Assembly: GCF_016086655.4 (NCBI RefSeq)
Contig: NC_052137.2
Coordinates: 2,976,001-3,040,000 of the forward strand
Source: Lepeophtheirus salmonis
Lineage: Eukaryota; Arthropoda; Copepoda; Siphonostomatoida; Caligidae
Direction of reading: 5' to 3'
Length of the DNA stretch: 64,000 nucleotides
Under the pieces are notes generated by a model. The model was not told where the DNA came from and searched no databases. It worked only from the letters and a program-made list of their open reading frames with translations. Within the stretch, counting starts at the first letter, position 1; every line of letters starts with the position of its first letter. Shown in pieces: positions 54,640 through 63,370 of the stretch. Both the position numbers and the translations under genes were made by a program.

Positions 54640-54760
54640 CGAGACAAGAATCTAATTTACACGATCGACACTAGAAACAAAATTATGTTCCTTATCGATT
54701 AAGGAGCTCAGGTTTCTGTTTATCCCAAAAAATTGGCGCTTATTGGTTTTGGAAAGACTA
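54640..54760 (+). pseudogene. gypsy protease remnant, active site interrupted
   Basis: The frame reads 'LIYTIDTRNKIMFLID' then a TAA stop (54700-54702), then 'GAQVSVYPKK'. Aspartic proteases of this group have the triad D-T-G before 'AQVSV'; here the T codon is the stop. The 95-codon frame 54733-55020 that follows ('GGQRVVPLGMSSFDIVLDGK', 'WIYYVQFWELNILQSHDLN') is the protease's C-terminal half leading towards reverse transcriptase. Confidence 0.7.
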
Positions 54761-55047
54761 AGCTACCGTCCTATGCCGCCTTCGGAGGCCAAAGAGTTGT
54801 TCCTTTGGGGATGTCGTCTTTCGATATCGTCCTTGACGGGAAGAACTACTCTTGGATTTATTATGTTCAATTTTGGGAATTGAACATTTTACAAAGTCAC
54901 GATTTAAACATTGACGTCACGAGTGGCTCCCTCTTCAAAAGACCAACATGCCTTCACCTCAACGAAATCACACTTGAGGACGAGTTCATGGAGCAGTTCC
55001 CTTTGCTCTTCTCTTCCTAGGATCCTTACGCCCCTGCTCGGCACTCG

Positions 55048-55800
55048 GTGAAATACTCGATATTTACTTCATGGCCCCTCTGTTTTGCTATGGCTCAGAG
55101 ACTCAGTGGACCCAAATTGGTTTTGCTGAAGATAGAAGTGGGCGAGCTCCTGGAGCTTGGAGTTATGCGAGTGTCCTCATCCTCCTTCTCATCGCCAGTG
55201 CACATCATTCAGAAGCTAAGTGGAGGATTCCGCCTCTGTGATCTCTGTGGGAACTTTCATTGCCTGAATCGCATGTCTGAGCTAGATCGCTATCCCCTTC
55301 CCAATATGAGGGAATTTTCTCAAGGCCTGGGGGATCCAAAGTGTTCAGTTAGCTGGATTTATGCAAGTCATACAATCAGATCCCTATAGAGGATCAAGAC
55401 GCTCACAAGACGGCTATCATTATTTCAGATGGCCTCTTCGAGTATACTGGCATGGCTTTTGTGCCCAAAAATGCAGCACAGTCATTCCAAAGGTTCATAG
55501 ATTCATTATTCAGAAATGTGCCGGCAGTTTTTGTTTATTTAGACAATATCCTTATCGCGTCCAAGTCCAGAAAGGAACGTCAAGGATTACTCTTTAAAGT
55601 GATGTCGAAGCTCCAAGAAGCTAGTCTCTGTCTCTCAGGAGATAAATGTAAATGGGAAGTACACACTTTAGATTTCCTGGGCCACCACGTCTCAGCAGAG
55701 AGAATTAAACCTCTTTCAAGTAGAGTAGAGGCTATTCGAGTTTTAGCTCCTCCAAAGTCTCGTAAAGAACTTCAGGCCTTTTTGGAGATGGTTCAATGCT
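55048..55800 (+). pseudogene. gypsy reverse transcriptase remnant
   Basis: The first frame has 'EVGELLELGVMRVSSSSFSS', 'PVHIIQKLSGGFRLCDLCGN' and 'LDRYPLPNMREFSQGL' (55126-55330). After a frameshift and a TAG near 55348 the next frame has motif A as 'LDLCKSYNQIPIEDQDAHKT' (catalytic aspartate kept), 'ISDGLFEYTGMAFVPKNAAQ', and the YxDD box as YLDN at 55536-55547: the second catalytic aspartate codon reads AAT instead of GAT. Then 'LDFLGHHVSAERIKP' and 'PPKSRKELQAFLEMVQCY' (thumb and connection). The enzyme would be inactive even if the frames were joined. Confidence 0.85.
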
Positions 55801-55929
55801 ATGCAATGCTCATACCAGCCTCTCTAACTACACGGGAACCATGCATCCCGTATTGCGAAAGCATGCCAAATTCGAATGAGAAGAAAAGTAGCAAGAAGCC
55901 TTCCAAAAAATTTAAAAAACTATCTCTGA

Positions 55930-56345
55930 ACAGACTCTCTTGGGCTTTCGAGAGGACAGCGCCCCTTTGGTACTGACAACAGACGCGTCATTGATTGGAA
56001 TGGGAGCCTCCCCAGAGCAATGGACAGGAAGTGCATGGACACCATTGGCGTTTTGGCCCAAATCGTTGACTCCTGCTCAACAAAAGTACTTGGCATTTGA
56101 TTGGGAGCTGCTCGCAATCCATGTGGCCCTTGTACATTTCCGCTGGTCACTGGTAGGGGTTGAATTTACGATATTTTCCTACCGCAAGCCCATGAGTTCG
56201 GCATTGGAATCGAGGAACCCTTTCGTGAACGGGAAGACAGTTTAGATGTGTCTCCTTTATATCTGAGTATCATTGTCAGATTAAACACAAATTGTGGAAA
56301 GGTAACGTCGTGGCTGACACCTTGTCGAGACTGATTGCTCCAGTC
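55930..56345 (+). pseudogene. gypsy RNase H remnant
   Basis: 'APLVLTTDASLIGMGASPEQ' has the first acidic residue, and 'SLTPAQQKYLAFDWELLAIH' the glutamate. 'FTIFSYRKPMSSALE' stands where relatives have a T-D-H-K-P motif, so the third acidic residue is replaced by tyrosine. The frame is open from 55940 to 56245. Beyond a stop, 'HKLWKGNVVADTLSRLIAPV' (about 56285-56350) is the standard end of the domain. Confidence 0.82.
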
Positions 56346-56519
56346 AGATCTTAAATGTTTCCCTTCCTTGAAGAAGTGTTACAGGACCAGTTTTCAAACG
56401 ACTCATGTAGTCTGGATTTGAAAGCAAGGTTTTTTGTTACTAGGTTGTATGGAAGTGGTGCTTTGGTCGGATTTGGGACGGATATAAATTTCAGAGCTAT
56501 AGTGTCATCAAACAAGTCG

Positions 56520-57142
56520 GAAAAAAAAATTTAGCTCACGGTCTTTCACATCCAGGTTTTAAAGCTACTTAGTGTGAGGTTTACAAGTAATTTGTGTGGC
56601 CTAATTTGAGAGAAACGGTCAAAAATAGACCCAGGAGTGTATACCTTGTCAGAAGAACAAAGCAGTAACTCACCCAAGGCCGTCTGGTCCTACTCCGTTT
56701 TCTTTTGGCCCTCTAAGATTTTGTACACTTCACATAGATATTGTTAGGCCTTTACCTCCGTCAAACGGTTACAGGTATCTTTTAAAAGTCTTAGATAGGT
56801 CCACAAGATAGACTGAAGTTATTCCTATGTGTTATACTAAGGCAGATACCATTGTGGAGTCTTTCTTTTCGGGGTGGATATCAAGATTTAGCGTGCCGAT
56901 TTCTGTTTACTTTGACAGAGGAGTTCAATTCACTGGAGTACTTTGGAAGGACTGGGATAAGTACTCGGATCAAACCGTTTGATCACTATGGCTTTTCTTC
57001 CCGAATCGAATGGAATACTGGGAAGTTCCATAGAACTCTTAATGTAGCCTTCGCTGCAAGGATGGACCAGGAGAGCGAGTCGTGGTTTAAAGTGCTTCCG
57101 TTTGTCCAAAAACAGTCAAATATTACTCCAAATTTTATATGA
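56520..57142 (+). pseudogene. gypsy integrase remnant
   Basis: 'AHGLSHPGFKAT' (56535) and 'CIPCQKNKA' (about 56638) are the H-H-C-C zinc-binding part. The core shows 'LHIDIVRPLPPSNGYRYLLK' with the first catalytic aspartate (about 56737), and 'ISVYFDRGVQFTG' with the second (about 56918). After a frame change the glutamate region reads 'EWNTGKFHRTLNVAFAARMD', where the expected glutamate before 'RFHR' is glycine. 'SESWFKVLPFVQKQSNITPN' ends the match at 57142. Stops lie at about 56806 and 56980. The C-terminal domain is missing. Confidence 0.82.
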
Positions 57143-57964
57143 AATGCCAAAATATAATTTATAAAAAATCCCTTTGACTTCATTGTTCTATTTTTAAAAA
57201 CTTACTTTTTTAAGAAAAGTAACTAATTTAATCTCGAAACAAGAAAGAAAACTCTAAATAATATTAGCATTTCTAAATATTTTTTATTGAAACTTTTAGA
57301 TCATTCAGTAATAACGCAATACTACACGTTTTATTTTATAAGCATTTCTTAAACTTTGAGCTCTTGTCGACTTATTACAGCTCAAACATTTTTTTAAGTC
57401 AATAAAAAAATTGACACAAAACTTCGACTTCCTCAAAAACGGTATTATATATTTCTTTTATATACCACAAAATACATTATATATAGACATGAAAGAATAT
57501 GAAACAGCCTTCAAAAAGTTTGAGAAGGATGTCAAATAAAAAATAAGTCATGTTTTACAAAAGTGAATTAATTGCTATGTCAACATTCAAAGGGTACAAA
57601 AAGCTTCATAATATCATTTATGTGGAAGAATAAATTAGAAAACTCATTCTCATTAGAAGAAAAAAAAAAGATTATATGAACGAAGGTCAATCAAGTAAAC
57701 TAAAAACCTTTCTATAAATGTATTTTTCTTCTGTAAATATTGTATTTAATCTTTATCCTATGAGAGTATTATAGTTACATTAAATCTTAATTAGGTTCTT
57801 TTGACTGCTGACTCAAGATTTTATATGACAAATTAGGATCATTCCTTATACTTGGTATGCCATTTATATAGAATATTAGGTATACATATATATTTTTTAA
57901 AAGAGCAATTAGGTAATTTGTACTTTGGATGTATCCTGATTGTTTTTTGAAAATTATACATTTA
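57143..57964. other. AT-rich spacer, no gene seen
   Basis: Nothing recognisable; no LTR-like repeat of sequence upstream of the gypsy element. Confidence 0.5.
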
Positions 57965-58175
57965 AATACAGATTATTGTGTCCGTACTAATTTAGGACAC
58001 TGAAGACTGTAATCCAATCCAGTTCAGGCCTGCATACAAGTCGTAAAAACTTATAAAATTCGGTCCTTGATAGTGTCAATCAACTTTATTTATTCTTTTT
58101 TTAATCATTTCGAGTACGGACAGTCCTATGGACCTGTTCCGGCGACCGATAGGGCTGGTTAGACATTTTCAAAAA
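57965..58175 (+). repeat. Repeat R4, diverged copy
   Basis: 'GACACTGAAGACTGTAATCC', 'AATCCAGTTCAGGCC', 'AAAACTTATAAAATTCGGTC' and 'TACGGACAGTCCTATGGACC' parallel the 35.79-kb copy in order. The ends are blurred. Confidence 0.6.
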
Positions 58176-58423
58176 TAATCTTTTTTTTATTTTAATATGT
58201 TTCCGAATTTTTTCTTATGCTGTAAGATATAAACAGGTCATAAATCATTTTTTAAGGATCTAAATAATTTTTATAGAATGCCTTTAAGTTTTTCCAAAAA
58301 TGTCATTTTGATGATTATGGGTAGTATTTGTGGGGAAAATATAGATAAAACACAGAATTGAATGCCAAAAAAGACAATTAAATTAAAATATTATTATTTT
58401 GAAGGTATAAAATCAGTTTCTAG
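58176..58423. other. AT-rich spacer, no gene seen
   Basis: Nothing recognisable. Confidence 0.45.
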
Positions 58424-58803
58424 TTAGTAGAGTTCCAACTAATTCGGGTCTTTAAAAAAGTTCGGTCTGGGCTTGTTTAAAGGAAAAATTCTATCTAATC
58501 GGTCACAAAGAAAAAATCGGTATAGATGAATCTCATTTAAAATTTGGTCTAGAACAATTCTCTAAATGAATTGTTGATGACATCAGTCGTGACAATAAAG
58601 AAGTTAAATAACGTAAAGAATATTTGTGTAACTCATAAAATCAGGCGGATAGAGGAGAAAATAGTTATTTTTATTGAGACCGTAAAAATCGGTCAACGAT
58701 TTGAAAATATTTGAATTATGTTCTACGACTTAAAATTGTAGCCGGACCGAAATATCAGACCAAATCGGTTTAGACCCAAATATGAATCTTGGAATGAGTC
58801 TTA
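58424..58803. repeat. Repeat R4, long-type copy
   Basis: Left 'TTAGTAGAGTTCCAACTAAT' then 'TCGGGTC'; right on the minus strand 'ACTAGTATTAAGACTCATTC'. The interior has 'TAAAATTTGGTCTAGAAC' and 'CCGGACCGAAATATCAGACC'-like words (some on the opposite strand). Confidence 0.45.
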
Positions 58804-59151
58804 ATACTAGTGTGTACAACTTGTATATTTAGTATGTAAGGCAGAACTTCGGATGCTATAGCGTGAGACCGAAAAAAATCTGTGTAGAATTGAAAAAGAA
58901 TGACAAAAATTAGGCCCAAATGACCGAGAAAAAATTACCGAACCCAAAAAAAAAAAAAAAAAAATCATTTTGTTTATTTACATAGTCTTTAATATGTGAC
59001 CTTCATTTTCAACCTTAAACATTCCCTTTAAAAGGAGAAAAATTAAAAAAGGTTTGAAATTAAGTATTTACCTCGCCAAATGTTTTCCAGTTTTCACACT
59101 AGATTATTCATTTATCTATAACCTATGCAATAAGATATGGCGGTATATATA
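58804..59151. other. AT-rich spacer, no gene seen
   Basis: A run of about 18 A at 58.945 kb. No gene seen. Confidence 0.45.
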
Positions 59152-60312
59152 CAGGGTCCATAGAAAGTTTTGTTAAATGTTATTTAAAGTACTATTGAGA
59201 TAACTTATTACATCATTTGCATATAATTATAGACATAGGTCGACACAAGTTCCAAAAATATATGACATAACTTTCATTAGAATTGGTCACCCTTATCCTT
59301 GACCAGAGCCCGAAGTCTCTTTTGAAAGGACTTGCAAACTACACGCACCATGTCCAGGGGATTGAGTCCCAGGAAGCCATTAGATTGGCCTTCAGATCGT
59401 CCAAATTATTACTAGGGGGTCACACATGCTTTGCTCTCAAGGATGGACCACATGGAGTAATCCATTACGTTGATGTCGTGGCTGGAGGGGGGCCAGACTG
59501 TCATATCCCAGAAGCCATTCAAATTGGCCTCACAACACTGTTGCATCTCTCTGGATGTGTGGGAGGGAGCAAGATCATGTTGGAAGGTATATGGTTCATT
59601 CTGGAAGGATGTTGGGCCCAAGGAGCAAGACCTTCCTCCAGGATAGTGCTGATGTACTATTTGATGTTGATCTTCACCACGACCGGCATAACTACCAAGG
59701 GGGACTTCCTTGTCTCAGTCACGACCACCCAAACCATAAAGAGACTGTTAATTCTGCACTCTGTTGACTCCATGGTTATCCAGCTCACCTTTTTAGGCCA
59801 GAATCCGATCATTTTGTGGTTAAAAGTCTGTTCCACAGTGAAATTCTTCTCATCACTTAACATTATTTTGGGAGCCGTGCCAATCCTCAGCTTCTGAAGA
59901 AGGGCATTGCTTCTCTCACGTCTTTTAGCCTTGATCTTGCTTGACAGGTCCTGTTCACTCTTCGATTTGAAGGGATACATCCCGAGGTCATCTTGGATTG
60001 TTGTCGTACACATGTTGAAATCCTTGGCTATCTTGGTAAAGTTCCTACTGGAATTTCTTGCAATCCTTGGCTTGACAACTCTGGGCGTCCTTTTTGACCT
60101 TTTAATGCCTAATTTGGGTATTTCCTTGATATATTGAGTCTCTTCGCACCTTTCATTGGTTCTTTTGATGAGCATGGGGTTAAAAAAACTGTTATTTTAT
60201 TCAAAACTGTTTGTTTTGGTCTAGTTTCGACGCAACTAGAGTTTAATCATTGCAACCTTACATATAATTATATTATATAAAGGTAATTTAATATGCCTTT
60301 CCAGGGGCCCTG
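59152..60312 (-). mobile_element. DD37D mariner/maT-like element, near full length
   Basis: Left end 'CAGGGTCCATAGAAAGTTTT' (from 59152), right end on the minus strand 'CAGGGCCCCTGGAAAGGCAT' (from 60312), each preceded by TA. 1161 bases. The coding remnant runs from an ATG at 60175 to about 59285. Of all elements here it is the only one keeping all three catalytic aspartates in recognisable context, although the frames are broken. Confidence 0.82.
59285..60175 (-). pseudogene. DD37D transposase with all three aspartates but broken frames
   Basis: ATG at 60175. N-terminal part with 'PRIARNSSRNFTKIAKDFNM' and 'CTTTIQDDLGM' (second helix-turn-helix), 'KRRERSNALLQKLRIGTAPK', then 'IMLSDEKNFTVEQTF' with the first aspartate as residue 108. 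The frame runs to 59657 ('PLVVMPVVVKINIK'). The next frame (59412-59621) has 'FQHDLAPSHTSREMQQCC' with the second aspartate and 'WPPSSHDINVMDYSMWSILE' with the third, 37 residues between. The C-terminus (59.28-59.42 kb) has a further frame change, with 'NLMASWDSIPWTWCV'. Two to three small lesions separate it from an open gene. The first helix-turn-helix is shorter than in relatives, so some N-terminal codons may be missing. Confidence 0.8.
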
Positions 60313-60597
60313 TACAATGTGATTGAATTTAGTTCAACTAATACAAGATATGATCATATTATTGTATGGGTCTCTCAATTTTTCCTCCAAAGATAGAAAG
60401 AAAAGATCCGAATTTAACTTATATGTTAACCAGTATGTTAAAAAAAGAAACCCGAAATGAATATTGACAATTAGAAGATTGTTTTAAATGAGTTCCACCT
60501 AACTGCCGTTATACTTTATTAGATTAGATTTATTATAAAGCTTTGCATTCAGTTTGGATTGTCACATTTCATATTATTTTCAGCATAAATTTTGTTT
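60313..60597. other. AT-rich spacer, no gene seen
   Basis: Nothing recognisable. Confidence 0.45.
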
Positions 60598-60680
60598 AAA
60601 ATCGTATTAAGTTTTGCTGAGATACTAGCGCCGTGTATCCTCAAACAAGTCATGCCCGACATTTAGCAGTTCCTATAGTT
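60598..60680 (+). repeat. ~85-bp direct repeat, copy 1
   Basis: 'TTTTGCTGAGATACTAGCGC', 'CGTGTATCCTCAAACAAGTC' and 'ATGCCCGACATTTAGCAGTT' recur at 61.21-61.29 kb in the same orientation, on the other side of a family-A mariner fragment. Confidence 0.7.
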
Positions 60681-60774
60681 ACATATTTGATGACATTATC
60701 TTTGTTTCAAAATTGTGAGGACGACGTTACCTTAATAACAGGAAAATTCAAACTTGATTTTGTTATTTTTCTGA

Positions 60775-61115
60775 AACTTTGAGATCTCTTGCGTGTGCCC
60801 TCATATACTTGAGAGGATTGACCTGGGCTGTTTTCTTTAACTCCTGCGGATCCAATTTGGCCTCTTTGATATTACTATTCCACCTCTCCAACGTTTTGAA
60901 CTTGCTAACGGTGAAGACGGTGGTCCTGAAGTGTGCGAATGGAAATTCGCTCAAGTGTTATTTTCACGACTTGTATGCAAGATAGAGAGGTCAGGTTTGT
61001 TTTGTTTTGTCATTAATTGTTTACCCTTTAATATATCAAAATATGAATTAATACCAATCACTCAACCTTCATTAAATATTTGATTAGTAAGTGTTTAGAT
61101 TTCAATGAACCACCC
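60775..61115 (-). mobile_element. Family-A mariner, 5' end fragment
   Basis: The right border, read on the minus strand, is 'TACCGGGTGGTTCATTGAAA' then 'TCTAAACACTTA', the family-A terminus. Coding follows: 'MSEFPFAHFRTTVFTVSKFK', 'TLERWNSNIKEAKLDPQELK', 'VNPLKYMRAHARDLKVSEK'. The element stops at about 60775 in the second helix-turn-helix. Nothing of the catalytic domain or left terminal repeat remains. Confidence 0.75.
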
Positions 61116-61207
61116 GGTATTCAATGGCATCATTTCCTTGTGATATACACTTTGTTATGTGCTTGGATTATTTCTGTTTCATTCTTTTTTTAATCATAAC
61201 TATCATT

Positions 61208-61290
61208 TAAAATCCTATTGAGCTTTGCCGCGATACTAGCCCTGTGCATCTGCAAACAAGTCTTGCCGGACGTTAAACAGTCCCTATTAT
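61208..61290 (+). repeat. ~85-bp direct repeat, copy 2
   Basis: 'CTTTGCCGCGATACTAGCCC', 'TGTGCATCTGCAAACAAGTC', 'TTGCCGGACGTTAAACAGTC'. Partner of 60.60 kb, about 80% identical by eye. Confidence 0.7.
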
Positions 61291-61776
61291 TTAAAACTCC
61301 TCTGTTGTAACATTTGGGCCACAGGTTAATTAAGTTAATGGACCATTTAAAAAAAAAATTGTTTGCCAATGTATGTGCAAATTGTTCTATAAAAAACATT
61401 TAAGACTGAAATGGAAAAAAAATCGGTTTTGGCCCGAGTCTTAACACTAATCTGGCCAAACACCAATGTTAACAATTATATCTATTATTATACCTTTTGT
61501 CAATGTATGTAGGACGTATATATATAATAGAAGAAATACATGTATTTACATTTACAAACGACATATTACATAGTAAGATGAAAATGTCTTTGATTTTGTA
61601 CATCAAACAATCTAATTTGTTGACAATGTAAATAGTTGAATTGTGTGCCTCTGTTTGTGCATTTATATAATTTAAATAACGATTCCTATTTCTTTAAATT
61701 TATCGTCATCATCAAATACCTATATTTGTATGTACCTGAATAGAAAATACAAATACTAATTGGAACAACAAATATA
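61291..61776. other. AT-rich spacer with one R4-like end
   Basis: 'GAGTCTTAACACTAATCTGG' at 61.43 kb resembles the R4 terminus. No gene seen. Confidence 0.45.
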
Positions 61777-62671
61777 CAGGGAGGGGGATCAAATTGGCGT
61801 CGAAATATTTTTCTACAAAAAAGCTACACAAAATATACATTTTTTAATTTTTTTATTGAAAATCAAAACTATGACGAGCATATAGGTATAGAGTAGCCAT
61901 TCATTTGATATAATCACCGTTGGCATCAATAACGGCCTCAATACGGCCTCTGAACCGGCTGCATGCTCTTCTGACCATCTCATTGTCCATGTTGCCGAAT
62001 ACCTCCTTGATGGAGTCCATCAGGCTGGCCTTGGTGCTATGGGGATGTCTGTTGGTATGTCTCTCGACATAGCCCCAGACAAAATAGTCCAAAGGATTAA
62101 GGTCAGGAGAGTTGGGAGGCCAATAATCCTTTGTTACGACGTCATAACAGTTCTCGGTTAACCACTGCATGAAGATTTTGGACACATGGCAGGATGCTCC
62201 AGATGGTGCAGCCCAGATCTCTCGCCATGGCCTTCATGGACCTGGTAGGGTCATCCTCAACCATCTTCTTCACCTTGTCGACAAAGTCAGTGTCCCTGAC
62301 CTTCCTGTCGGCGCCCTCCTCCTTGGGTGCCCTCTTTATGGTGGCATCAACATCCCAGGTGTCCTCTAGCTTCTTACGGATACGCTGAACAGTCCGTAAA
62401 TTCACTCCTAAGGTTGAAGCAATCGTTGAATTGGAGATTTCACCTCCATTATTAACCAATGCCATGCCATGACTACAGCGGACCTCGAAAGCTCCTCGTT
62501 CCACTTATAGCTCTTTATCTCCTAATATGATGATGGCATGATGCTAACTGAACTACGTATCGTCAGCTGATGAAAATAGCTTCCCTATTTGGTAACCGGT
62601 TTTTTATTTGATAATGTCGTCTTCAAGTTATCAAGGTTTAAAGTAGGCGACAATTTGATCCCCGTACCTAG
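61777..62671 (-). mobile_element. DD37D mariner, copy 3 of the 'CAGGGAGCGGGG' family
   Basis: Left 'CAGGGAGGGGGATCAAATTG' preceded by TA; right on the minus strand about 'CTAGGTACGGGGATCAAATT', with the outer tip altered relative to copies 1 and 2. About 895 bases with a third, distinct internal deletion. Confidence 0.85.
61901..62539 (-). pseudogene. Transposase remnant with internal deletion (copy 3)
   Basis: The family ATG at 62539 is followed after four codons ('PSSY') by a TAG, and a 5-base duplication ('ATGCC') near 62.465 kb shifts the frame. The body 'ISNSTIASTLGVNLRTVQRI' and 'DPTRSMKAMARDLGC' is intact, then the deletion junction (about 62.19-62.21 kb), then out of frame 'MSKIFMQWLTENCYDVVT', 'PPNSPDLNPLDYFVWGYVER' with the third aspartate, and 'FRGRIEAVIDANGDYIK' with stop at 61901. 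The first and second aspartates are deleted. Three lesions make it certainly inactive. Confidence 0.85.
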
Positions 62672-63239
62672 AGGATAGCAAATATTTATCGTGGCTAATT
62701 TTCAGGATGAAGTAAAATACTAAAAATTGCAAAACTACTTAACTTCATAGGCTCTCAACTTTCAAATGATTAGCTTGGTGTGGTTGAACGGGCGTATTTT
62801 AGTTTTCGGTTTCCAACTCTTAAGTTTCAAATAATATACAAAAATTTTATAAAAAATTTAATTTAGTCCATACATGGAAAATTTTCTTTCTTTTTTCAAC
62901 TTTTTTTAAAGATTAAAGGTTTGATTAAGGAATGGATTGGTAAGAAGATGTTGCAGTGATTAAGTATAGTCAACATTATAGTATTACAATTACTCGATCT
63001 GACCTAGCAATAGTCTTTAAAGTCCATATACATTAAAAATATTTCCTTCTCTACGAATGACCGAGACGCAAACCAACGTACATTGAGGTTAAGAGAATAA
63101 TTTCTTCGGAGCGTGTTGTCCATTGAGGAAACATTTATTGGGGGACCCAAAACTAAATTATGAAAAACATGATTTTTATGGAATCTAGAAAAGACCATTC
63201 AAACCAATTTTTGATATGTTTAAATATGGACCCATATTT
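62672..63239. other. AT-rich spacer, no gene seen
   Basis: Nothing recognisable. Confidence 0.45.
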
Positions 63240-63370
63240 CTTTATTCAATATGTCCTCCGATACAAGCAAAAAAGAACTCAACACGCCGGTAACTATCAA
63301 TGCCGTGTCCATTGTGTACCACGCTGCCATGACGGCAACCTTAAGTGCGGCAGACATAGGCCATCAAACT
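63240..63370 (-). pseudogene. Mariner-like transposase, extreme C-terminus
   Basis: The minus strand reads 'MSAALKVAVMAAWYTMDTAL', then after a frame change 'DSYRRVEFFFACIGGHIE' and a stop near 63240. This matches the common ending of mariner/maT transposases (a tryptophan helix followed by 'R-R-x-E-x-x-x-x-GGHIE'). Only about 40 codons survive, so lineage and completeness cannot be judged. Confidence 0.55.

Larger units (their letters stand above)
53817..57142 (+). mobile_element. Ty3/gypsy retrotransposon, inactive
   Basis: Recognisable gag, protease, reverse transcriptase, RNase H and integrase blocks follow each other in the Ty3/gypsy order over 3.3 kb. Each block carries stops, frameshifts or altered active-site residues. 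The GC content is clearly higher than in the flanks. Coding similarity ends abruptly at 57142, followed by AT-rich DNA. No LTR pair, envelope-type gene or polypurine tract was found. A long-dead copy, probably truncated at its 3' end. Confidence 0.82.
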
